A stretch of 64,000 nt of DNA from Phorcus lineatus (GCA_921293015.1 OV121086.1:46331402-46395401); one strand, 5' to 3'. Counted from the first letter of the stretch, positions 1-29,300 are shown. Numbers and translations: made by a program. The notes: generated from the letters alone by a model not told the origin.

Positions 1-1166
1 ATCTATACAACATGTCCCAAGTGTTCAAATTGCCCTCGAGGTTTTAACAACACTAAAAATGCATCTAAATCAGTTATAAAATCATACTCTCATATAATTA
101 GACCTTTACGTGAACAGAAGGGTCATGCCTCTACCGTTTTGTTGACCTTAACCTTTGAACGAATTCAACCAATCCTAGGCCAACATTCATATTGACCTAC
201 CCTTTCACCCCTACAGGCCTGTTAACATATTTCTTACTAGTTTGTAATGAATGAAACGGCTGATATCAGTGATATCCTTGCCTGGTGGTTGATGGAGAGT
301 GTACAAATATCTTTATCAAGACATGACTTTTGCCAAGGTATTTCCAGATACAGAGACTTGAGGTCTTCAGGTAAAGAAAACACAATGGTGAACAATAAGA
401 GTTTAGGTTTGAGTTCCATCACAGGCTCTTCAACTTATTGTGCAATATCATATTTGTCGCAAGACTTTGGTACACTGATACAATCTTTGCTGTCGTGAGA
501 GCAGCAGGTTTTACTGCAAGGCTTCAATACATTTGTGTTGCAGGACTTTTCCCTGCAATTCCATCAGCGTTTGGGAAGTATGAAGTCTTATGAAATAAGT
601 CCTATCAAAAATCCTTTATCTCCAGACTGACAACTCTTTGAATATATATCTTCTATAGAAAATATACACTTTCAAGCTGAAGTCAATTATTTACACAAGA
701 ATAAGTGAAAGATGATTGAAAAGGCGTTAAACCAACGATCACTCCTGTGTAGTCCACTCAATATGCAAGACTAACAGCTCTGTAGACCTTAGTTTATCCC
801 AGGGGGTTTAACCTCGTGCTTCCCAGACAATTTAGTCGATTGCTCCATAACCTAACTTGCTTCAATATTGATTACTGTTGATGTAAAGATACAAACTTAT
901 GCAATTTGGTAATAGGAACTGATTTCTGGAACAGCCACAAATAGCGTCAGTTATGAGTTTACATGGACTGGTTACAATCAAGTCTCCTAGGCAGTGCTTT
1001 AGGTTTGGATAGCTTGTCTTTACAAAATACAGTGTTGTCTGTGGCTCCTAGAATACTATTAGTGAAACAGTGTTTTAAAATGATGTGTCAAACCTGCAAG
1101 GTTCTAACAGTCCCATACACCGTGTAATGAATTTTTATACCTTTTGAACCTGATATTTCTACATTA
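1..1166. other. non-coding, probably AHCYL upstream intron
   Basis: AT-rich sequence without a convincing exon on either strand. Because the first visible AHCYL exon (3039) starts in mid-domain, this stretch is most simply part of the intron leading into it. The short open frames here look random. Confidence 0.4.
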
Positions 1167-1960
1167 TTATCCCCCGCCCAACGTAGTTGGTGGGGGATAT
1201 TGAAATGGTCTGCGTCCGTCCGTTCGTCCGTCCGTCCGTCCCGATAATGTTTCCGGAGCACAACTCCAAAACGGTGAGACCTATCTCGACGAAACTTGGT
1301 ATGTGCAACGGACATCATGCAGAGATGTGCCTTTTGGGGTTTTCAACTTCTTTGCATTTTTATTTTTACCCGTTTCCATGGAAACGTAACATAGGATTTC
1401 GTTTCCGGACCACAACTCCAAAACTTTGAGACCTAGCTCGACGAAACTTGGTATGTGCAACAGGCATCATGCGGAGATGTGCCTTTTTGGGTTTTCAACT
1501 TCTTTGCATTTTTATTTTTACCCATTTCCATGGAAACGTAACATAGGATTTCGTTTCCGGACCACAACTCCAAAACTTTGAGACCTAGCTCGACGAAACT
1601 TGGTATGTGTAACGGGCATCATGCATAGATGTGCCTTTTGGGGTTTTCAACTTCTTTGCAGTTTTTCCGTTCGTCCGTCCGTCCGTTCGTTCGTCCGTCC
1701 GTCCCGATAATGTTTCCGGAGCACAACTCCAAAACGGTGAGACCTAGCTCGACGAAACTTGGTATGTGCAATGGCATCATGCGGAGATGTGCCTTTTGGG
1801 GTTTTCAACTTCTTTACATTTTTATTTTTACCCGTTTCCATGGAAACGTAACATAGGATTTCTTAAAGGTTGTTTGTAGAAAAACAACATGATCACTGTT
1901 CAGTATTCCACAACTAGTATCCTTAACTACCCTTTCCCTTTGGCGGGGGATATAGCTGAC
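1167..1960. repeat. composite dispersed repeat with 152-bp internal units
   Basis: The element opens with a short hairpin (1168-1198, a 'cccccgccc' arm facing 'ggtggggg' around an 'acgtagt' turn), followed by a CCGT-rich run (about 1214-1241). Then come tandem units of about 152 bp starting at about 1249, 1401 and 1553. A second CCGT-rich run (about 1665-1707) and a fourth unit to about 1861 follow. Each unit holds 'ccacaactccaaaac', 'cgacgaaacttggtatgtg' and 'tttccatggaaacgtaac'. It ends near 'ggcgggggatatagctgac' (about 1942-1960), echoing the opening motif. Translations of these units are repeat artefacts, not genes. It looks like a non-autonomous mobile or satellite-like repeat of a type I associate with molluscs; the family name is unknown to me. 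Confidence 0.7.
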
Positions 1961-17357
<15,397 letters not shown>

Positions 17358-18555
17358 ATACTAATAGCATCTACAAACTCTAACCAAGTTACTCAAAGAC
17401 AACGCCAGTGACGTCACATCGTCATTTTCAATATCCTTTCATTCCATGTCGTCACCGCCGCGGTCATCACGTGACGTCCGCTGCATCAAGACGAGTATGC
17501 ATCACCCCTTCATTGTGATGCAGGATACACGTGATCTTTTGGCATCTCAGGTTTCAAGCGGAATCTCTAGAACTAGATCAAACCCATCACGCCTTCATTT
17601 AATGCACTGGCGAAGCTCTTTATTTAACTGTACGTTTAACATGGTTTCAGGTTTCACAGAGCACTATTGTTTATAAAAGATGGAATAAATCCTCAGATAG
17701 TATTAATCACTACATGTATATGAAATAGTCTTTGTTTGTGATATCATGAGCTTGTATAAATATCACATATGAAATTTATTTTCTTTTATCAATATGGAAT
17801 GAATCTCTTACTTGTCAAGTTTAATTATCGAAAACCTTATAAAAAATATAGTATACTAAGAAAGGATTCCATGATTAAAAGTAGTTTTCCATGAGATTGA
17901 AGTTCAATCGTCGAATGAAGTATTTCTGAACTTTTGTAGCTATTTATTCCAAGAAGAGAGCCTTATTGTTATCTTAAAGCTTTTCCTTGTCTTGTTATCC
18001 AAACATTCTATACAGTGTATAACCAATCTTTGCTTGTGTCTTTTCTTAATTTCATGATATTTCATCTTTTAAGTACTTCTCTTATGATAAAAATATGTTT
18101 TCACCTATCTGCAAGTTCTTGAAATGAAAACACTGACAGTTGCTTATTGGCAAGATTTAATTTGATTTTTTTTTCAAACTATGTACTCATTTCTTGTATA
18201 AATATAACTTTTACAAAGAGTAACATCTATTAATATTGAAAACCTGTATAGATATTTTAAGATTATCTCGTTATCCCATGAATCGTGTTGATCGCAGTTT
18301 TAGTTCATACCTATATCATGAAGGTGTACAAGATAATCCACATTCTAATTTTATTCCACAATTTAGCTTTCAAAAGTCATGATGTCATCAAATTATCATG
18401 TTCACCGTGACTTCTAAGTCAAAGTGTATAGCTTAGAGGTGGTTTTTAGTTACGATGATTTTACGGCTGGACCTATAGTGCATGCAATGAAATAGTTTTA
18501 CGCCTTTTGTCAGTTTGTGTTGTTCTGGTTATATTCACGTAGACTTTGGCTCTTG

Positions 18556-18725
18556 TGATGACGTTGGCTCTTTCCTTGGAAATCATTGTTAATGTCATCA
18601 GATCTCATGTTTCCCTGGAAAAAATTGTTGATGACGTCATCAGATCTCATGCTTTCATGGAAAAATTGTTGATGATGTCATTAATTCACTGCTTTCCAAG
18701 GAAATATTGCTGATGGTGTCATCAT
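18556..18725 (+). repeat. 41-42 bp tandem repeat with CRE-like cores
   Basis: About four diverged copies of a unit reading roughly 'gtcatcagatctcatgcttt' followed by 'ccatggaaaaattgttgatga'. The 'gtca' cores lie at about 18594, 18636, 18677 and 18718. One copy holds a perfect TGACGTCA. It lies in the likely 3' UTR of AHCYL. Confidence 0.65.
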
Positions 18726-19455
18726 ATTTGAATAGAGAAAGCGTTGATAATTGCATCCAAAAAATTCAGTTTTGGATAATTCTATTTCATGAAATAGTAC
18801 CGATACGGTACAACTGTAGGAGTATGCAGAAAGAGAGTGAAGATGTCATAATGAAGTATGACCTATGAAGTATGACGTATGACATGGGTCATACTTTCCA
18901 CTTAAAACTAGTTGATGACGTCTTCAGCCTGCTTGTGAGGGACTGTGATACTGTGAATGAGCGTCCACATCATCACATCAGCCAAGGGTCTGTCAATTGT
19001 AATCATTTGCTTATTCTTCTCTCACATGTTCAACATTTAATCTTTATTGTGACCTCTTCACCACTTCAGTGCTGTGAATGGCTAGTGTGTTATTTCATTC
19101 CACGAATCTGTATATTTCCCTGCTGTTTCTCTTCAACCGCCTTTCGGAGTGTGCTTTCATATTACTCATAAGTTAAGTATTACTAGCATTAATAACATTG
19201 TGAAGCTCCACCGGAAGAAGTCTGCCGGGACTTTAGTTTGTCAGTCGATGCGAGACAGACAGAGAGCGAGAGGTCTAGGTTCAGCAGCAGCAGTGTGTAA
19301 CTATGTATGTATCTACTTTACCTACCTATACTTACCTATCTACCACATATCCCAGACCACTGCGTCCTGTAGCCCAGAGACCGGATCATGTTCCAAGTTT
19401 ACAATTCTATGCACTCGAGTCTCATCCAGACTGCCTGCCTGGAGAGTTGTAGATA

Positions 19456-19481
19456 TTAAATAAATAAATAAATAAATAATC
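19456..19481 (+). repeat. (AAAT)n microsatellite
   Basis: Short run of 'aaataaataaat', which also creates overlapping AATAAA hexamers. Confidence 0.7.
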
Positions 19482-20200
19482 AGATGTGAGACGACGAGCT
19501 AGGGGGACCTTGGGGGTTGCGTCAAAGTGGGGGGGAGAGGAGAGTATTTTACGGCAGGAGGTGACTGAGGAGGGTTAACAGACCGCAGGGATCGAAGAGA
19601 GCATTTAAAGAGTCTGAGAGAGATGAGACCAAGTATTGACTAGGGCTTGCTGCAGACTGAGACTGAGGAGAGGGAATATTTGAACTGAAAGGACAGCATT
19701 ATCAAGATTTGTGGGAAAAGAATAGAGGTCTGTAAGAGAATGAAAGACAAAAGAAGAGTGTTTGGTAGGACCCTCGGGTATGACGAAAACAAGAGGATAG
19801 ATTTCCATTGAAGGAGGGGGCATTTTGGGGGAGGGGTAGCCAGTAGATTGTTGATTGAGGGAATGGGTAGATCAGATAAAGTTTTGACGGAGAGACCACC
19901 CTAGTAGTGAGGTCTGCAGTCTCCCGTCACAGGGCAAGGAGTTCTGCACAAGCTAAAGCTTAAATCTCAATTAATTAACTCTGTTTCTTCTCTGGCTAAG
20001 ATGACCCTGCTTTGAGTCACAAGCAGACGTCTACCTGTTGCCATGGAGACTGGAGGCCTCACTAACAGACCTAGTCAGTCGGTCCGTTGTCGTCTGTATT
20101 ACAGCAGCTGTATATTTCATTATGTATAATCCACTGGAGTGTGAGTACGGGAGATTGTAAGCTGTAGTATGAGAGAATAAACTGTAGAACTAACACTCAT

Positions 20201-23200
20201 ATTCTTCTGTTGTTTCTTTGTGTGCTTATCAAAATACTGAATATTGAAAACTTGTTGGGAAGATAAAGCACATTCAAGCAACTGCATTACTTGTCATGGT
20301 GACTTTCTAAACAAAGAGTTGTGTTTTAATACCTTCACTTCCTTTATCTTGTTAAGAAATTCACGCATACTTATTGGTGTAATAAACTGCCTAACTGCAA
20401 ATTGTTAAAAGGAAACCTTCCTAGGAGAGGGTTCACATGTAAATGCTGAATCTTTCAGACACAATTTTGAAAATTTTCCCGTTGATTTGTATTAGCAGAT
20501 GATAAGCATCTATTTCACCGCCATGGCTTCATATTCTGTTCAGGAGGTTGATGCTTGCATCCAATAGTCATGAGATGTCATATCTTATATATCAAAATAA
20601 TCACAAACAAGTCAAGTAGAGTAAAACAGTTTAATGGAGAATAAAGAAGCAAACATAGAGACAGTCATTTTCTCACCACAGAGGTTGCTGAAGTCTTTCA
20701 AAAATTGGTCTCTGTCTGATAATTTAATACAACTTTCTTTTATAAAAAGTGCCTATGCAGTTAGTGCAAATATTTAGTACAAATTAACTAAAGTAGTGAT
20801 CTTTTAAAAGATATGACGATTGCAACCTCCGAGGAGAGAAAATAGGAAGATGTGGGCAACTCAGAGTTACCTCCCCTACCTGCCAGTTTGCCTTGTGAGA
20901 AATGTGACTTGAGATTCATCACAATAAATAAACTCTTCATCGCAATAACAACAATATATACAATTTCACAAATATACACCAATATATACACAAACACACT
21001 TTGGCACAAAGTGATACACTACAAAGTACAACATGTTATGTGCAATTCTGTCCCATGGATTTAATTGGCTGCAACTTATTAATAATTTCCTTTAAACAGA
21101 TTACTATTTCCTTTTATATAACCAAGTTTGCAAAAATCAATAAATAAATTCAATTCATGCTGTGAGACTAGAAATAGCTGTGAATTAAAATATGAAGATT
21201 GGTCCTTACAAAGCCACTTTTATATGCTGATTGGGCAACAATAATCAGTTTCATTTGAATATTGTCCATACTACTTTGTAGAGCAAGAATAAGTATCAAC
21301 AAGTTTTCAACAGGGTCATTCTCATTCATGTTATCCCCCTGTGATAGTCAAGTGTTGAGCTTAATAGATACCTCGTCGATGTAACCATGTAAGAGGCAGG
21401 CTGCTACAGCTAATATTGCTACGTCAAATCAAAAGTTAAAAGCAAAATCAGCGTCACCAACTGAAATGCTAACAAATTTTAACCAGTCGGAGAAATCTCA
21501 AATAATTGACTGATAATTTAAATCCCCGCTGGGTCTAGTATAAACTAAAGAATTACGTTGTCTTGAAGTTTACAAAACACAATTACAAAAAGTGAAGGTT
21601 CATTGGTTTGATATCAAATGAGAAAAGCATGAGTGAAGTCACAACTGCCAACAGGAGCGCTGCATTCAAGTTTAGATATGATGAGAACTTCAACAAAGTA
21701 TGACAGGAGCTTTCGCTTGACTACCAGAGTTATCAACTCATGATGCGTCAGACCTATCATGATTTATAGCCTACAAACTACAAAAGCAAAATGCAAAACA
21801 TTTTGCAAAGGATTTCTAATGGGTTGCTTTTGTCTCTTCTTGACATTGATTCTTAGCTCGTAAAGAATCAAAACTGAAAGAATGAAGCCAGCAGGTAAAC
21901 ACAACAACAAGCTTACAGAGAACTCATGCTGTTCCCGTATAAACAAATATTTTTGGGTCACTCCTAAGCAGTCATGAGGAGAGCAGTTTTAGATACTCCC
22001 TTTGTGAACCGATTGACAAGAAAATGAAACGTGCAATATAAACCTAGAGAAGAGGGAGAGCAAGAATATAGATCTCATTTTGGAATTTAGTTATGTGTTA
22101 TTTATTAGATATAGATTTTCTTTGCAATGTTTAGGGGTTCATAGTTCATTTTCTTATTCCAATATCACCAAAAATCAAGTGGAAAACAAACTTTCAAGGT
22201 CAAACAAACTTTAGAAATTTCTTGAAGGAATTACAAAATACATATTATCTAAAAGTAAATAAAACTTTCAGGACACTTCCAAACGATTTTTAAACTCGCT
22301 TAGTTTAATGTAAGATTATTTGAAGTAGTTAAACTTGACGAGGTAGAGGGTGTATGACTACAAAGTTAAAATGAATCTTCTGTGAAATACGAGGCATAGT
22401 AGCTAACCTCCTACATCTTTACCTTAGAACTGTTATTCAGCATCATAACACTCCTTGTTGCCGAGAGCTACCTACTTAGTCTTATATATGTGAGTTCATT
22501 AACTTGGGCTGTGGGAGCTCTATCTGCTTCAGTTAGTTTTTTTGCGCCAAATTGGCGATATTAATCTCGTACGGTTCGGACAAACTCAAAGTAATGAAGT
22601 TAATTTGATGTTTAAAATATACTTAACATGAGGCAGTTAACTTGTCATTGTTGCCCTCCTTTGACTTGTGCTGTTTAAGTCATTATTATAAGGCGGTAAT
22701 TACCTCCCTTTTACCACACATTGTATACAAGCAAGCATGCCACATGGTGTTAGCAAGGGAGCCAACTTCTGCAGAGAATATGTTGTGAAGGTATAGAGAG
22801 GTGCTCTGTAGCAGCAAATCCAGGCTCTTTCTTTGGTTTTCTCCAAATGTTTCATCATTCAGTTTGTCACAGACGGAAAAGGGTCTGTCACAATAAAGAT
22901 GAAATGTTTTAGGTCTTTGGCGACACCTGTAGTGAAAATTGCTCTATTTCATTTACAAGCAGGAATGAATGAAACATCATCCTGTGGCAGAAATAGGTAA
23001 ACTCAGATGAAACTCTTGTCCCTCTGTATAAAACTACCAGATAATCACATGACACTGAAATAACTTAACCCTTACTGGCTGATATCCACGGAATACCTGT
23101 CCCTGTAAACAGCACAACAGCAATTAACTGAGAGTCTTTGTTTGTCACCAGATATGACTTAACCCTTGTGAGGGGATAACCTCGGATTTGTAGAACACCT

Positions 23201-23305
23201 CCTCCTGTGGATAGCACAACAGCAACACAAACGGGCAAGGGCAGCACAGGAGTGACTGCCAGCCCTATCCAGGATATGATATGTCTCCAGTTAAAAGCTG
23301 TTCTG
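20201..23305 (-). other. gap between convergent genes; likely NRF1 3' UTR
   Basis: No coding exon supported. Minus-strand poly(A)-signal candidates (plus-strand 'tttaat' near 20630 and in the 20.7-kb area) would give a 3' UTR of up to about 2.7 kb. The boundary is not determinable here. Confidence 0.35.
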
Positions 23306-26300
23306 TCACGAGGGCTGTCCCTGGTCTATGGACGTCACCTCCACCGCTTGTGTTGCGTCAGGGACCTCTGTCTTGAGTTGAGCGAGGGGGGCCATGGCGA
23401 TCTGAACGTTTGGGTTATCTCCTATTGTACCCATGCTAGAGGCTACCGTCTGGTACATGGACGCTGGAATGGTCACTATCCCTGAAAAATAGGCATGACG
23501 AAATACATTTTCACAAACTTGTTATTTTTGATTGATCTTGAATGAAACAAGGAATGTCAAAGATATGTAGTTCTTTTGTTACAAACCTCTGGCCCCAGTC
23601 AAAGATCACATTCAAGAGTGCATCCTCATTCCCCTCAAATCAAGTAAGAGATTCACTTGACTACTAATAAAGCAATTCTACATTTCTCTATTTACCTAAC
23701 TATGATTCAGGGGACACACAATATAGCATTATCATTGAGCACAGCAAAGGCAACAGTCAATTTTAAGACATACAGAAATGAAATTGTCACTGCTCTCTCT
23801 ATTCAAGTAAATTAAGTCAGGCTTTATTTAAACCCAGCTGAATTAACCCAGAATTACCAAGGATACAAATATTTTCATTTCAACTGATCTTACTTCCGAA
23901 TCCCATTTGCATGTACATACAAAGAACATTGGGGATTCCTTGCCCTCACAGATTTGAAAAAGCAATGACCAAAGAATCTTGTTGGGTTTTTTTAAAAATG
24001 AATACACGACTGTCATACAAATAGTCTCTCCTTGCCAAAATGTATAAAATTGGTACATAAGTGATGACAAACAATATTTTATGTATACATATTAAAACCA
24101 TACTGTCCCAATTTTGACCTGATTTCAATTTAAAGTAAATGCAAATCATAATTAAAACCAAGAAACATTTTTCTCGCCTGCAATTAAATTAAGGAATTAT
24201 CCGGAATTTCTTCCGTTAACGGAAAGGACTTCCCCGCGCTATTTCTAGATATTTGACACCGTGTCCATATAAGGAAAGCGCAAACCGACCTTGACCTTTG
24301 AAAAAGTGAATACGGGACCAAGTCTGTAACTTCTGACAGATCACACGACCTCGCGTTTTTTTCTCAATCAAATAAAACAACACGCCGAAACAAAGGTAAG
24401 TAAAGCATATGCATGTAGAGAGATGTTGTCATAGAGATGGGATAGAGAATTAATGCATACTAACAACTCTGGACCCCGTTTCACAAAAAATCGTAACCTA
24501 GTTTACGAGTTTTTTTTACACGTAACGTACTGTAGATGTACGATTTGGATGCGTTTCACAAAAAAGTGCAGGTGTAAACTAGTAGCGATATCAGTCGTAA
24601 ATCTAGGGGTGCTCCTTTCCACTAGTAAGTCCTTGCATGTGAAATTTATTGCTAATATTAGGGATTTTCACACACCTGCAACAGGAAGATTTTGTTTTGT
24701 TTGGGAGAAAAACTTTCGTCCGAGTGACCGGTGAGATGTCAGTTCGTTGCCTGTGACTTTTAAAGGACTTTTGCACAAAACTCACATTTAATGTTGTCGA
24801 AAATCATATTTGAGATAAAAGAAAGATACAACAAACCAGTAAATAAGTCTTATTTTTTTCCTATCTACACTTAAATTGTCTTTGAATTCGTAGTTAGTAA
24901 TGAAATAAAAGAGTTGCTTCCCTTGAATTCTAGTGCCGTGCGAAATTGAGTCCTGTGAAAATTCATACCCAACGCAGACTAGAGCGAATCGATATTCTTT
25001 TTTCAACTAGACCTATACGAAAACATACAATAGTTGTTATCCAAATAAAATAAAATAAATAATAATAAATTTTGAACATTATTAGAGGAGAGTTTTTTTA
25101 GGTGATACATGTGTAACCTATTCTTTTCCATGTGAATACTATATGAAGACCCTGAATTCAAATCAATTGTAAATCAAATTTTAAATATCTACAAAAACCA
25201 AACTAAATAATCACAGGGAGAAAGATTATGACATCATTGTTGCATGGAATTGAATACATCTGCAACAAAAAATTACCAGTGCTTATTACAGTGACTGAAG
25301 CAGGTTGAAAATTCTTTACAACATTGTTTTCATGTTTCTCTTGATCCAAAAATGCTCTCTTGTTCTTGGAATTGTTTATGACTTAACAGATTTCTGCCTA
25401 TATGGCATTACAAATATGGGTTAACAATAAACATATATATATTTAATATCACATAAAAAATAACATGGATGGTTGATTGATTAAATTTATTTTATTTCAA
25501 AATTCAAATCAGTAAATTTTCAAACTTCATCGATACATATATTCAGCTTTGAAAATATTGTCAATTGACATGAAACTTATTCACCAAAAATGTTGCATAT
25601 CTAACTTTGGGGGTGCAGTAGTAGACGACGTGAGGTGATATGGGTTTTTTTAAGCCGATTGCAAGAAAATTTCACTTATATATAGAATAACTTCTAGTAT
25701 CATTGTGGCTATGCATTGCAGTGAAACTTGCGAGCAACCGCTGGAACAAGTGAACCATGAGTGAAACTGCGCTGAGAACCAGTGTAGCATTGCACCTAGA
25801 CCTGTACTTCAGACAAAGTTGCTGAGTCTGTGGCAGTATTCACACCACAGACCGCTTGATCTGAAGCCCAACACGCTAACTGCTGCGCTATCCAGCCCCC
25901 CAGTTGAGAAGAAAAAAATAAGTTCACTGATAATGGATAATGGGCTACACCATAAACCCATCTGGCTTCTTAGGCCTGACAGTGAATTTATTTATTTACT
26001 GCTGAAAACATTATTTTACTGATTTAAAAAAATAATATACACTTTAATGGCATAAGCAGGTTAAGATGACAATGACATGACCATAACAGAGTTATTGAAC
26101 CTTGGTCTCCCACAGATTTTCAAATACACTCTAGGTAAAGTTACTCATCACATTACTATGTAAATGTCACTTGATTAAATTACACATAAAGAAGTTCATT
26201 TTGGTCTCCATGATAGTCCCAAAAGCACATGATTTATCTGCTATAGGATGAAAGAAAATAACAATTTATCTCCTTCTTCCATACATTTCTTGATGAAAAC

Positions 26301-29300
26301 TTGTTACAGAACAGTGGTGATCTGCTACAAACAGCTTTCTTCAAACTTTCTGAAAGAAAAACAAGAAAAGGTCAGATACTGACTAACATAAGCATGCTGA
26401 TTTCAGAATCAGGGCAGAATATGAACAAACTCAATGTAATTTTAATATAAAATCTACCTTTGTCTCAACTTACAAATTGAAGTTAATACCTCATCTTAAA
26501 CTATCAAAAAACAAGTTTTGATATAAATTCAACACTGAAAAAAAAAAAATTTGAAGACTGATTCTACCCAGGGACCTTATATACATATATATGTATATAA
26601 GGTCCCTGTTCTACCTAATAAGAAAACTGGCACCCTTGATTTGTATCTTTGATTACAAGCCTATAATTATTCAATATATTCAGAATAGAGACTTGAGATT
26701 TCATTAAGGTGACTTTATCAAAGGTCATTGTTCAAATATATTTAGTCAGTATCAATCATTACAATTTTGTGGAGAAATACAGAACTGTCATTGGTGATAT
26801 GGTACACAAACAAGAAATTATAAGAAATCACACTATTGCTAAAAAAAATTATTTTTACCTTTAAAAAGGCCTAGTTGTGAAAAACTTAGTTTTTTGAACA
26901 TCGGTTTTAAATACATAAAAATGATAAATAAAAAACACCAGCTAAATTCAATTTTATTTCTATTTTCATGAGTTTTATAGTCTTGAGCCTTCATGAGTCA
27001 TGTTTGGTACTGACAAGATAAAAAGAAACATGCAATGAATAGCCAATGATATTTGTCAAGAATATATATGTAACTTATATGTTTAGATTACCAAAATCAC
27101 CTTCAATTTCAGTTTATAATAATACAAATATAAACCACGCAAGAGAATGTAGGTTAATAAAACACGGTTAACTGAATTAAATTAAATTTAATTAATTATT
27201 TACCTTGATGATACTATGACTGCCACTTTTCAGGAAGGTAAGATGGAAATTAAAACTGCTACACATGATGAACATCTGGAAAATAATTTAAATTTTTTTA
27301 TATGATCAAAACAAAATTACTTTGCTTGACAAATGATTAGAAAGTAGTTACAAATATGACAGAAGACACTTCAATTCTTACTTTCCAAAACTACAACACT
27401 TATTTTTGGACTTTTCAATTGGGGGTAAATTTCCCTCAAGACTGTCAATAAACATGATTGAATGCAGTATCAACTTTGACAAATTTTCAAATGCCATTGT
27501 CAAGACATGATCCTAATATAAATGAGATGTCATCTCAAAAGTAACTATGCCTGAAAGTACAGTAATTGTTTTGCAATTTCATTAATTGCCAATACAGTCA
27601 AAACATTTGAGCATACTCAATGTTCATAAACATAATAGGCCTTTAAATTCAATAGTTTACCAAGGCTATTTGAGATTATTTCAATTTCAGTCTTTATTCT
27701 TGCAATATTTATTGCACAGTCCAATAATTTACTACACATTTGTACTTGCCAATTGCAAAACTCACCCAAGCTTTGCCTCAGGCCATCCGAAAGGAAGGCC
27801 ACAGACTATGAATCCTGGTAGTGTATATGTACATCTGTGGCACTTCCTCTAATTCCCTCACACATCTATTTGCAGAGATTTAATGATTATTATCAATTTG
27901 AAATTCTGCTGACTCAAGAGCATACAAAATCAAATCACAATAAATAAATCTAGAAGATAAAGCCAAGAATGTTTTACATTTATGGTTTTTCATATTATAT
28001 TATTTTTATAAAGGCTCACTTCACTAAATTTTATATAATCGAGATAAAGTAAAATCAACACATATCAACACTGAGAATTATATACACAAAAGCGTCATAC
28101 ATTTCGATGAATAATTACAACAAATAGTAATTTATACTTATTTACTAAACAGATTTCTCTTGAAAAATATGTTGCATAAAAATATTTTTACTTTTCTACT
28201 AATTTGATACAAATTTAATGAATACTAGATAAATAATTTTATTAGTTTTAATTGAGAAAACTAATGTTAATATTCGGACCTCATTATGTAACACTTGAGG
28301 AGAGAAGTACTTGTGAACTATCAGTGTGTAGCCTGTCACTATTATTTGAATAAATCAACTAATATGAATGAATGATGACCATATGACGACATGGCAAGTT
28401 ACTCAAACCAGGGACCGTATAGACGATCCCTGCTCAAACTGACTCGGTCATATTCTAGTGTCAATCGCTATGAAAATCTCAATTTTGCGACGTTTACAGC
28501 AAGATTATCTTTGGAATTTACCAATTCTTACCAGGCATTTAGCAGTTGTTTCCTCGGTATCTCGTGACTAAAGCCCAGCCGTCCTCCTCGGGAAATAACA
28601 TCGCTCAAAATTCGCCCGCAGGCAAACTCAGCAAGTGCAGCCATGTTGTTTATGCTGTCACTGTGCGCATACAAACGCGCGAACCAGTTACGTTGGTGAT
28701 TCCATTAAGTCCGGACATGCGCACTGGGCTTTGACCTAGATTATGTCAACAGCGAATTTCCGCTGGCCACCAGCGGGATTTTTAAATCCGTTGAAATCGC
28801 TCTTTCTGTATACAATCTGTCCGTAAAATCGCGCTAAATATATCGTACGAAGTCCGCTCTTTCATTTCAAGACATATAATTTTTTTCCCATAGGCGTAAT
28901 GTTAAAGGGGACATTATGGTTTTAAGTAAAACAGTTCTCAACAAGGAGGTGACCTATGCCGCCATAGATTATATAGAGAAATACTGACAAAAGATTCCTA
29001 TAAGAGGACATAATACAATTTGACAAGACTGTGTCATCTGAGACAAACTAACCTCCGAGAGAGCCGTCACCAGTGAGAATGATCTGACCGCTGGAGTTGA
29101 TGGATGCGCCGGTGAGGGTTGTGACCGTGGCAGAGTTGTCTGCCATCTCAACGCTGACCGGGGTGACGAGACCGCCGACGTCCTGGTGGTTGGCGGCAAC
29201 CTCTGCCAGGGTCTGAACCGCCTGGGTAGCCTCCTGCTGGTGGCTGTCGTGCAGTTGCTGCAATATCAGATATACAGAGGACATTATATGAGTGTCCATG

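Larger units (their letters stand above)
23482..29052 (-). other. last coding intron of NRF1 (5.6 kb)
   Basis: Mostly AT-rich. It contains a promoter-like patch at 24.2-24.4 kb with a plus-strand donor, a 'ccccgtttcacaaa'-type dispersed repeat at about 24.47-24.57 kb, a tRNA-like SINE (about 25.74-25.90 kb), a 38-bp palindrome (26570-26607) and the CpG-rich block with an orphan start exon (about 28.5-28.76 kb). Confidence 0.5.

Noticed and set aside
1088..1856. Arg-rich open frames ('SHRFGVVLRKHYRDGRT') on both strands
   Set aside because: They are translations of the 152-bp repeat units and CCGT-rich runs; the same peptide recurs with each unit and has no gene structure.
27199..27270. Minus-strand exon-like block with good AG and GT borders
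   Set aside because: Open only in a phase that does not follow the 28.6-kb exon; joining makes TGA at once.
27770..27852. Minus-strand stretch between splice-like sites, considered as a second exon for the orphan start at 28.6 kb
   Set aside because: In the required phase it hits a stop early; faint resemblance to a ClpP segment was not sustained.
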